Positions 36,359-42,819 of a stretch of 64,000 bases of DNA are shown in pieces. The DNA is from Prevotella sp. (GTDB taxonomy: Bacteria > Bacillota > Clostridia > Oscillospirales > Ruminococcaceae). Numbering within the stretch: position 1 is the stretch's first letter; each line of letters opens with the position of its first letter. Made by a program: the position numbers and the translations under genes. The stretch lies in assembly GCA_023663025.1 (NCBI GenBank), contig JAMPIC010000004.1:1-64000 (forward strand). Reading direction: 5' to 3'. The notes beneath the pieces were generated by a model. The model was not told the origin of the DNA and did no database searches. It saw only the letters and a list, made by a program, of their open reading frames with translations.

Positions 36359-37336
36359 TTGAAAGGATTATTTGTATCGCCGTCCCCCCATCGGGCGGCG
36401 GATATGTCAACAGCGAAAATAATGCTTACGGTGATAATCGCGCTGTTCCCCGCGGCAATGGCGGGCTGCGTGTTTTTCGGTCCCCGCGCCGCCGCCGTAC
36501 TGGCAGTCTGTATCGTCTCCTGCGTGGTCTTTGAGGCGCTTTGCAGGATCGTTATGAAAAAGGAGCAGACTATAGGAGACCTGTCCGCCGTTGTAACGGG
36601 GCTTCTCCTCGGCATGAACCTGCCCGCAACCGTGCCGTTCTACGCTGCGGTTATCGGCAGCTTCGTGGCAATTGTTGTCGTCAAGCAGCTTTTCGGCGGT
36701 ATCGGTCAGAACTTCGCAAACCCCGCCATCGTCGCAAGGATAGTGCTTATGCTGTCCTTTACGTCGCAGATGTCGGGCTGGGTAAAGCCCTACTGGTACA
36801 GCGGCGCGGTGGACGCGGAAACAAGCGCCACCCCTCTTGCCGCCGAGTGGCTGACGTACTCCCAAAACGGCGCTGCCTATAAGACGGCTCCCTTTACGCT
36901 TTCGGAAATGTTCTGGGGCGAAACGGGGGGCTGCATAGGCGAGACCTGCGCCGCAATGCTGATTTTGGGCGGGCTTTTCCTTATTGCCGCAAGAGTGATA
37001 TCTCCCGCCGCGCCGCTCGCTTTTATAGGCTCGTTCGCAGCGCTGACCCTCGTCTACACGGGAAGTCTCGTTGAAACGGCTTACGGCGTTCTCGCGGGAG
37101 GACTTCTCTTAGGCGCGTTCTTTATGGCTACCGATTACGCCACAACTCCCATTACGGCAAAGGGCAAGATGATCTTCGGCATAGGCTGCGGTCTGATAAC
37201 CTTTATAATACGGAACTTCGGCAGCTATCCTGAGGGAGTTTCGTTCTCGATTTTGCTTATGAATTTGCTTACGCCTTATATCGACAGGCTGACGGGCACG
37301 TCCCCGTTCGGAGCGAAAAAGGCGGTAAAACCGTAG
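36359..37336 (+). CDS. rnfD: Rnf complex subunit D
   Basis: 325-residue integral membrane subunit related to NqrB, with about nine helices. The block around residues 160-175 (SNGAAY-equivalent SQNGAAYKTAPFT) lies near the expected FMN attachment region, though the exact SGAT-type threonine motif is not obvious. TTG at 36359 follows AAAAGGA by 9 nt. The stop codon TAG lies inside the TGTAGGG start of the next repeat. Confidence 0.93.
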   Translation: MKGLFVSPSPHRAADMSTAKIMLTVIIALFPAAMAGCVFFGPRAAAVLAVCIVSCVVFEALCRIVMKKEQTIGDLSAVVTGLLLGMNLPATVPFYAAVIGSFVAIVVVKQLFGGIGQNFANPAIVARIVLMLSFTSQMSGWVKPYWYSGAVDAETSATPLAAEWLTYSQNGAAYKTAPFTLSEMFWGETGGCIGETCAAMLILGGLFLIAARVISPAAPLAFIGSFAALTLVYTGSLVETAYGVLAGGLLLGAFFMATDYATTPITAKGKMIFGIGCGLITFIIRNFGSYPEGVSFSILLMNLLTPYIDRLTGTSPFGAKKAVKP

Positions 37337-37411
37337 GGACAGGGGTTGTGCCAATACAGGCTTCCCCGCCCGCGGGTATATGACAGCGGTACGGGAAATC
37401 CGTCCCTTGCA
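37333..37411. repeat. GC-rich palindromic intergenic repeat, copy 5 (degenerate)
   Basis: Begins GTAGGGACAGGGG and ends CCGTCCCTTGCA. It is degenerate, and shares TGCCAATACAGGCT with copy 1. It supplies the TAG stop of rnfD. Confidence 0.65.
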
Positions 37412-37448
37412 AAATATGAAAGATAAACATAACGAAAGGAGCTAAACA

Positions 37449-38114
37449 ATGTTCAACGAAAAGATAAAGCCGCCCTTGGTGCTGACTTTGATATGCATAA
37501 TAACCTGCGGACTGCTCGTTGCGGCTTACGAGGCTACATATGTTGACACAACCGGCGTTATCACCGATAAGCTTACGGCGGGACTTACCGAGGTGTACGG
37601 TTCTGCGGACGGCTTTGAAATGCTGAAAAACGGCGACGGAACGGTCGTGACCTGCGAGGGCGTGACCTCTGTGCTTTGGGACGGCGAAAACGCGGCTTTT
37701 GAAATTACCGCGGACGGCTACTCCACGGGAGGACTTCACGTTTTGGTGGGAGTTGACAAAAGCGGCGCGGTCAGCGGCGTTTCCATAATGACTATCGGAG
37801 AGACCCCCGGTCTGGGCACAAAGGTGCAGAACCAGGATTTCCTGAATCAGTTCAAGGGCGTTCGCTACAGAGATACCGTAACCGAGGAAACCGTTCCCGT
37901 AAAGGCAAAAGCGGTGTGGGGATCAAAGGAGGAAATAAGATCCCTTGATATAGAGAGACAGCTTAACGGAAGCTCCGGAAGCGGTTTCGTTCTTGACGCG
38001 GTAACGGGCGCCACATATTCCTCAAACGGAATGTACACAGCCGTCAAAACGGCTCTCGAGGCATACGAAAATATGGACATCGGAGCCGGCGGACAGAAAG
38101 GAGACGAGGAGTAA
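37449..38114 (+). CDS. rnfG: Rnf complex subunit G
   Basis: 221 residues. One N-terminal helix anchors an extracytoplasmic FMN-binding domain. The covalent FMN site is AVTGATYSSNGM, whose second Thr would carry the flavin; GETPGLGTKV is the other family block. ATG at 37449 follows AAAGGAG. The last base of its stop is the first base of the rnfE start. Confidence 0.95.
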   Translation: MFNEKIKPPLVLTLICIITCGLLVAAYEATYVDTTGVITDKLTAGLTEVYGSADGFEMLKNGDGTVVTCEGVTSVLWDGENAAFEITADGYSTGGLHVLVGVDKSGAVSGVSIMTIGETPGLGTKVQNQDFLNQFKGVRYRDTVTEETVPVKAKAVWGSKEEIRSLDIERQLNGSSGSGFVLDAVTGATYSSNGMYTAVKTALEAYENMDIGAGGQKGDEE

Positions 38115-38803
38115 TGGCTGAAAAGAAAAGCGGTCTTTATGAGCTTACAAAGGGTATCATAAAGGAAAACCCTACCCTTGTCACCCTGCTGGGAATGTGC
38201 CCCACGCTGGCAGTGACGACGATGGCTTCAAACGGTATCGGCATGGGACTTGCAACCACCTTTGTACTGGTCTGCTCCAATGCTGTGATCTCCCTGCTGA
38301 AAAACGTCATACCCAAAGCGGTGCGGCTGCCTTGCTTTATCGTGGTGATAGCAAGCTTTGTTACCCTTATCGAGTTCCTGATGAAAGGCTATATCCCCGC
38401 GCTGTACGACAGTCTGGGACTGTTCCTCTCGCTCATCACGGTAAACTGTATCATTCTGGGACGCGCCGAGGCGTTCGCTTCCAAAAACGGCGTTTTCCGC
38501 TCAATACTGGACGGTCTGGGCATGGGACTTGGATTTACCATTTCCCTTTTCACAATGGGATCGGTGCGCGAGATAATCGGCACCGGACATTGGATGGGCT
38601 TCGATCTTCATCTGCCCGTCACAATGACGATGTTCATTATGCCCGCGGGAGGATTTTTCACGCTGGGCGTGATAATCGCCCTTGTGAACAAGCTTACAAA
38701 GAAAAAGCCGCCGCAGGAGATCGGCTGCGCAAACTGTCCCAATGCGGCGAACTGTCCCACCTTTAACAAGGAAGATACCGGAAAGGAGGCTGCCGCACAG
38801 TGA
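38114..38803 (+). CDS. rnfE: Rnf complex subunit E
   Basis: 229-residue membrane subunit (NqrD-like) with six helices. It pairs with RnfA around a membrane iron centre; conserved cysteines lie in LGMCPTLAV and TVNCIILGRAEAFA. The C-terminus has an extra soluble tail with CANCPNAANC, four Cys that are not part of the core fold. ATG overlaps the rnfG stop (TAATG). Confidence 0.95.
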   Translation: MAEKKSGLYELTKGIIKENPTLVTLLGMCPTLAVTTMASNGIGMGLATTFVLVCSNAVISLLKNVIPKAVRLPCFIVVIASFVTLIEFLMKGYIPALYDSLGLFLSLITVNCIILGRAEAFASKNGVFRSILDGLGMGLGFTISLFTMGSVREIIGTGHWMGFDLHLPVTMTMFIMPAGGFFTLGVIIALVNKLTKKKPPQEIGCANCPNAANCPTFNKEDTGKEAAAQ

Positions 38804-39378
38804 AAAGCTTGCTTGTAATTCTTTTAAGCGCGATCTTTGCGGACAACTTTGTGCTGTCAAAGTTTATGGGTATATGTCCCTTTTTGGGAGTGTCCAAAAA
38901 GCTTGACAGCGCGGCGGGCATGGGAGCGGCGGTAACGTTTGTTATGGTCTGCGCCACGCTTTGCACATTTCCCATTTATATGTTCATACTTGTCCCAATG
39001 GGACTGGAGTACCTTAAAACGATCGCGTTCATTCTGATAATCGCCCTTTTTGTGCAGCTTGTGGAAATGATCCTCAAAAAGAAGATACCCTCTCTGTACA
39101 GCGCGCTGGGAGTTTTCCTGCCGCTTATCACCACCAACTGCGCGGTGCTGGGAGTTACCATTCTCAACATCGACAGCGGCTACACGCTTTTGCAGTCGGT
39201 AGTGAACGCGCTCGGCGCGGGACTTGGCTTTACCGTTGCGCTGGTGATATTCAGCGGAGTGCGTTCCCGTGTGAACGCGGCGGACGTCCCCGAGACCTTT
39301 AAGGGCGTTCCCGCAACGCTTATCGCCGCGTCGGTAGTGTCCGTCAGCTTTATGGGATTTTCGGGGTTGTTCGGGTAA
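38800..39378 (+). CDS. rnfA: Rnf complex subunit A
   Basis: 192-residue membrane subunit (NqrE-like) with six helices. Conserved blocks are FVLSKFMGICPFLGVS and TTNCAVLGV, carrying the two Cys that ligate the shared iron centre with RnfE. GTG at 38800 overlaps the rnfE stop (GTGA), and AAAGGAGG is 9 nt upstream. Confidence 0.95.
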   Translation: MKSLLVILLSAIFADNFVLSKFMGICPFLGVSKKLDSAAGMGAAVTFVMVCATLCTFPIYMFILVPMGLEYLKTIAFILIIALFVQLVEMILKKKIPSLYSALGVFLPLITTNCAVLGVTILNIDSGYTLLQSVVNALGAGLGFTVALVIFSGVRSRVNAADVPETFKGVPATLIAASVVSVSFMGFSGLFG

Positions 39379-39381
39379 TTC

Positions 39382-39452
39382 TGTAGGGGACGGGTTTCCC
39401 GTCCCGCCGTAACGGTTTCGGAACACGCGGGCGGGGAGACCCCGCCCCTACA
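39382..39452. repeat. GC-rich palindromic intergenic repeat, copy 6
   Basis: 71 bp, TGTAGGGGACGGG to CCCGCCCCTACA, directly after rnfA. It is nearly the same as copy 4. Confidence 0.88.
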
Positions 39453-39498
39453 AAAACGTTATTTTATAATTGAAAATTAAAAAGTAACTGTTTGTAAA

Positions 39499-39522
39499 AA
39501 CTGTCAACTCTACAGGAAAGGA
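39499..39522 (+). repeat. 24-bp direct repeat, left copy
   Basis: AACTGTCAACTCTACAGG followed by AAAGGA, identical to 40179-40202. It ends in the ribosome binding site of the DUF4160 gene. The two copies bracket the DUF4160/DUF2442 pair and are 680 bp apart. Confidence 0.9.
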
Positions 39523-39531
39523 TTGAATGAA

Positions 39532-39792
39532 ATGCCCGAAATAAGCTTGTTTTACGGAATAAGAATAACAATGTACGGCGACGATCACAACCCGCCTCAT
39601 TTTCACGCCGAGTATGCGGAATACAAGGCTATGATAGATATTAGGGAGGGCATTGTCATTCGGGGCGCTTTGCCGAGGCGGCAGCTTAGCTTTGTACTTT
39701 CGTGGTGCAATCTGCACAGGGACGAATTAATGCAGAACTGGGAGCTGTCCAAAGACAAAAAGCCCCTTAACCGCATTGCCCCGCTTATCTGA
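39532..39792 (+). CDS. DUF4160 domain protein
   Basis: 86 residues. The hallmark YGDDHNPPHFHAEYAEYKAMIDI (residues about 14-36) contains conserved His and Asp residues that could be catalytic or metal binding. DUF4160 genes commonly sit directly beside DUF2442 genes, as here, and are suspected toxin-antitoxin-like pairs; no function is established. ATG at 39532 follows AAAGGA by 9 nt, within the direct repeat. It interrupts the rnf operon in the same orientation. Confidence 0.85.
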   Translation: MPEISLFYGIRITMYGDDHNPPHFHAEYAEYKAMIDIREGIVIRGALPRRQLSFVLSWCNLHRDELMQNWELSKDKKPLNRIAPLI

Positions 39793-39806
39793 GAAAGGAG
39801 TTTTAT

Positions 39807-40097
39807 ATGGCTAATCCGGATTTAATGCCAGAGGTTTTTCAGGCTGTCCCCGGCGGCGACTTTACCGTTTACGCATATATGAACGACGGCAGGGTGCGTC
39901 TGCTTGACGTTAAGCCCCTTATCGAGAAAGGCGGTATTTTTGAAAAGCTTGGGGATACGGAATTTTTTAATTCCGTAACGGTTATGAACGGCACTGTTGC
40001 CTGGGATATGTCGGGAGTGCGCGACCCGTACAACTGCATAGACATAGACCCCTGCACGATAGAGGAGTGCCCCGCCGTTCCCGACCCTTTAGCCTAA
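39807..40097 (+). CDS. DUF2442 domain protein
   Basis: 96 residues. The DUF2442 pattern is visible: YAYMNDGRVRLLDVKPLIEKGGIF, then FNSVTVMNGTVAWDMSGVRDPYNCIDIDPCTIEE. The fold is a small alpha/beta domain, in some relatives linked to a helix-turn-helix. It begins 14 nt after the DUF4160 gene with its own GAAAGGAG site. It could be the partner or antidote of the DUF4160 protein; this is inference from pairing only. Confidence 0.85.
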   Translation: MANPDLMPEVFQAVPGGDFTVYAYMNDGRVRLLDVKPLIEKGGIFEKLGDTEFFNSVTVMNGTVAWDMSGVRDPYNCIDIDPCTIEECPAVPDPLA

Positions 40098-40103
40098 ACA
40101 CAG

Positions 40104-40202
40104 CGTATAGTGTACAGTGTACGGTTGACAGTTGTTCAGCATTAACTGTCAATTATCAACTGTCAACTATACACTGTCAACTGTCAACTCTACAGGAAAG
40201 GA
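40104..40202 (+). repeat. TGTCAACTGTCAACT-type repeat with right copy of the 24-bp direct repeat
   Basis: The stretch carries alternating TTGACAGTTG and CAACTGTCAA units able to pair, then ACTGTCAACTGTCAACT, then the exact 24-bp repeat (40179-40202) that ends in GGAAAGGA and serves rnfB. The left part is absent from the copy at 39499. Confidence 0.8.
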
Positions 40203-40214
40203 AAGGTTTATTGT

Positions 40215-41015
40215 ATGTCTGCATATATCCTGCCGATGCTTGTTTTCGGCGCAATAGGTCTGGCAGCGGGAGTGCTGCTCACCGTCTGCTCAAAGATATT
40301 CGAGGTCAAGACCGACGAGCGGGTCGAGGCGGTAAACGAAATTCTTCCGCAGGTAAACTGCGGTTCCTGCGGATTTTCGGGCTGCGCGGACTACGCCTCA
40401 GCCGTGGTACATAACGGCGTTCCCACGAATATGTGCAAGCCGGGCGGTCCGGAATGCGCAAAAAAAATATCCGAGGTAATGGGTATCGCCGAAATGACCC
40501 TCACTCCGCAGGTGGCGGTGGTGCTCTGCAACGGCGACTGCAACGCCACGGAAAGCAAATTCGTCTTTCAGGGAGTGCAGTCCTGCAAGGCGGCTAACCG
40601 TTTCTACAACGGCTCGGAGGTCTGCACCCACGGCTGTCTCGGCTTCGGGGACTGCGCAAAGGTCTGTCCGCAGAATGCCATCATAGTGCGGGACGGTCTC
40701 GCACGCGTGGATAAATCCAAATGCATCGGCTGCGGACTTTGCACGAAAGCCTGTCCCGACAAGCTGATAGTTCTCCGCGACATCGACAAGAAAATCGACG
40801 TTTGCTGCTCCTCCACGGACATCGGAAAAATCGTCCGCAGCGTGTGCAAAAGCGGCTGTATCGGCTGCAAGCTCTGCGAGAAAAAGTGCGAACATGACGC
40901 CGTACATGTGGAAAACAACCTCGCCCGCATTGACTACGACAAATGCGTCGCCTGCGGAGCCTGCGCGGACGCCTGTCCCACAAAGGCGATACGCAAGTGC
41001 GACGGCGTTTATTGA
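40215..41015 (+). CDS. rnfB: Rnf complex subunit B
   Basis: 266-residue ferredoxin-side subunit. An N-terminal helix anchors it. A 4Fe-4S domain with CGSCGFSGC...MCKPGG follows, then several ferredoxin-type motifs: CLGFGDCAKVCP, CIGCGLCTKACP, CIGCKLCEKKCE and CVACGACADACP. It is the last gene of the rnf operon, separated from rnfA by the 836-bp insertion. ATG at 40215 is 12 nt from GGAAAGGA. Its presence shows that the operon is still complete. Confidence 0.96.
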   Translation: MSAYILPMLVFGAIGLAAGVLLTVCSKIFEVKTDERVEAVNEILPQVNCGSCGFSGCADYASAVVHNGVPTNMCKPGGPECAKKISEVMGIAEMTLTPQVAVVLCNGDCNATESKFVFQGVQSCKAANRFYNGSEVCTHGCLGFGDCAKVCPQNAIIVRDGLARVDKSKCIGCGLCTKACPDKLIVLRDIDKKIDVCCSSTDIGKIVRSVCKSGCIGCKLCEKKCEHDAVHVENNLARIDYDKCVACGACADACPTKAIRKCDGVY

Positions 41016-41047
41016 CCGGATTTCGGAAAAACCGCATTGGCAAAAAA

Positions 41048-41118
41048 TTTGATCATGTCCCCAATTGACCGGCAACCGTAAAGAATACGGTTGCCAATGG
41101 CTTTAGGACATGATCAAA
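41048..41118. repeat. Large nested hairpin after rnfB
   Basis: TTTGATCATGTCC (41048-41060) pairs perfectly with GGACATGATCAAA (41106-41118). Inside, GGCAACCGTA (41071-41080) pairs with TACGGTTGCC (41086-41095). On the plus strand ATTTTACTGTTT follows, so it could act as the rnf terminator. It could also be a small mobile palindrome. Confidence 0.7.
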
Positions 41119-41167
41119 ATTTTACTGTTTCGCCGTTGAGTACGGTAAATTGGATATAATGACACAT
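41114..41167 (-). CDS. Putative 17-residue small protein or gene remnant
   Basis: A minus-strand ATG at 41167 is preceded by an excellent ribosome binding site (CAGGAGGAGCAAT). The frame encodes MCHYIQFTVLNGETVKF and stops at 41114, inside the stem of the hairpin. It is either a true small protein or the front end of a gene truncated by the palindrome. No homolog is recognised. From 41168 to 41342 nothing else is seen. Confidence 0.35.
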   Translation of the reverse strand: MCHYIQFTVLNGETVKF

Positions 41168-41342
41168 ATTGCTCCTCCTGTTTTGGGTTATGCATTAACT
41201 CCAATATAACATGAGCTGCTTTTGCATCATTATTTTTTCTGCGGTACTTATATTGTAAATCTATTTAAATAATTCTTATACAAAATTAAAATAATAGACA
41301 AAAATTATCAGGTTCACCGTGTGATAATTGGCTGATAGAACA

Positions 41343-41429
41343 AAAATCGACTATTCGTCGGTTTTGCCTTGACAAGAAAAGCTCTATGTGTTATAATTAC
41401 TTTGCCAGAACCGACTGTTAGTCGGTTCT
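41343..41429 (+). promoter_or_regulatory. TetR-gene promoter flanked by twin operators
   Basis: TTGACA (41369-41374), 17 nt, TATAAT (41392-41397). A perfect dyad AGAACCGACT-GTT-AGTCGGTTCT occupies 41407-41429, just after the -10. A related dyad with 18 of 23 positions the same lies at 41343-41365, just before the -35. Such symmetry fits binding by the adjacent TetR protein and autorepression. Confidence 0.8.
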
Positions 41430-41453
41430 GCGGAAAGGAGCAGTAATATTTAT

Positions 41454-42044
41454 ATGAAAAAAGGCGAAAAGCGAAAGCAGGAGCTTCTCGAGTGCGCCTA
41501 CAGGATGTTTATTCAAAAAGGATATGACCAAACAAGCGTTGACGAGATCATTGCTGAGGCGCATATCGCAAAAGGAACCTATTATCACTATTTCCAAAGC
41601 AAGGAAGCTATGCTTGAAGAAGTTATAAATATGATGATCGCCGAGGAAACGGAGCGGGCAAAGTCGGTTCTTTCCGCGCCGATACCCGTTGAACAGAAAC
41701 TGGTATCGGTTATAGTAAGCCTTCGTCCGAAGCAGGACGAATTAACGATAGTCGGAACTCTTGAACGTGCCGAAAATATCGTTATGCATACAAAAACAAA
41801 ACGAAAGATAGTTGACGTTGCCGTGCCGCTGCTGACAAAGGCGGTTGAAGAAGGCACAGCGCAGGGAGTTTTCAATTGCACAAATATTGAAAACCGTGTA
41901 AAAATGATTCTTATTATGAGCCAGGAGCTTTTTGACGACGGCGCATACACCGAAAACGATATCGAGGTTTTTATTGATATGACCGAGAAAACGTTAGGCG
42001 CAAAGTCCGGTACGCTCGGTTTCATAAAAGAACTTATTAACTGA
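41454..42044 (+). CDS. TetR/AcrR family transcriptional regulator
   Basis: 196 residues. The N-terminal helix-turn-helix reads KRKQELLECAYRMFIQKGYDQTSVDEIIAEAHIAKGTYYHYFQSKEAML, a textbook TetR domain. The C-terminus is a helical ligand domain. It probably represses its own promoter and the two ABC transporter genes that follow at 11 nt and 2 nt spacing. ATG at 41454 has AAAGGAG about 13 nt upstream. Confidence 0.92.
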   Translation: MKKGEKRKQELLECAYRMFIQKGYDQTSVDEIIAEAHIAKGTYYHYFQSKEAMLEEVINMMIAEETERAKSVLSAPIPVEQKLVSVIVSLRPKQDELTIVGTLERAENIVMHTKTKRKIVDVAVPLLTKAVEEGTAQGVFNCTNIENRVKMILIMSQELFDDGAYTENDIEVFIDMTEKTLGAKSGTLGFIKELIN

Positions 42045-42055
42045 GGAGGACCATT

Positions 42056-42817
42056 ATGGAAAAAGAAATTATTATTTCCGCAAAACATCTCAAAAAAGTG
42101 TTCGGTTCGGGGGAAAGCGAACAGGTGATCTACTCCGACTTGAACATAGATATTTACAAGGGCGATTTCACGATCATTATGGGCGCGTCCGGTGCGGGAA
42201 AATCAACGCTGATGTACTCTCTTTCGGGAATGGATACGCCAAACGGCGGCACGATTGCCTTTTGCGGTACTGAAATTACAAAAATGAACAGCGATGAGCT
42301 TGCGGTATTCCGCCGCAAAAACTGCGGTTTTGTTTTTCAGCAGATATATCTGGTGGATAAAATGAGCCTGCTTGACAATGCAATAGCCGCCGGAAGTCTG
42401 ACAAATAAAAATAAGTCGGAGCTTACGGAAAAGGCAAACAAGCTTTTTGATATGGTAAATATACCGGAGGTAACAAGGCGCAAGCTGCCCTCGCTTATTT
42501 CGGGAGGCGAGGCTCAGAGAGCGGGTATTGTAAGGGCGGCTATGAATTCTCCCTCCGTGATATTTGCGGACGAACCGACGGGTGCGCTTAATTCCAACAA
42601 TTCCGACGCTGTGCTTGATGTTTTTTCGATGCTCGGAAACGAGGGTCAAAGCATAATAATGGTAACTCACGATAAAAAAACCGCTTTGCGCGGAAACCGC
42701 ATCATCTACATAAAGGACGGTCAGATCTTCGGAGAATGCGATCTCGGAAAATATTCCTCGGACGATAAGGAACGTTTAAAAAAGCTTGAGGCGTTTTTAA
42801 GCGAAATGGGGTGGTAA
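42056..42817 (+). CDS. ABC transporter ATP-binding protein (MacB/BceA-like)
   Basis: 253 residues. Walker A GASGAGKSTLMYSLSG, Q-loop VFQQIYLVDKMSLLDN, signature ISGGEAQRAGIVRA, Walker B VIFADEPTGALNS and the switch MVTHDKKT place it with the LolD/MacB/BceA branch that drives FtsX-type permeases. These systems move peptides, lipids or antibiotics, or sense them. The gene has a TGAGGAGG ribosome binding site and lies between the TetR gene and the permease. Confidence 0.93.
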   Translation: MEKEIIISAKHLKKVFGSGESEQVIYSDLNIDIYKGDFTIIMGASGAGKSTLMYSLSGMDTPNGGTIAFCGTEITKMNSDELAVFRRKNCGFVFQQIYLVDKMSLLDNAIAAGSLTNKNKSELTEKANKLFDMVNIPEVTRRKLPSLISGGEAQRAGIVRAAMNSPSVIFADEPTGALNSNNSDAVLDVFSMLGNEGQSIIMVTHDKKTALRGNRIIYIKDGQIFGECDLGKYSSDDKERLKKLEAFLSEMGW

Positions 42818-42819
42818 AT

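Noticed and set aside
40104..40202. CRISPR-like array in the TGTCAACT repeats
   Set aside because: Units are short, partly inverted and without regular spacers; no cas genes are present.
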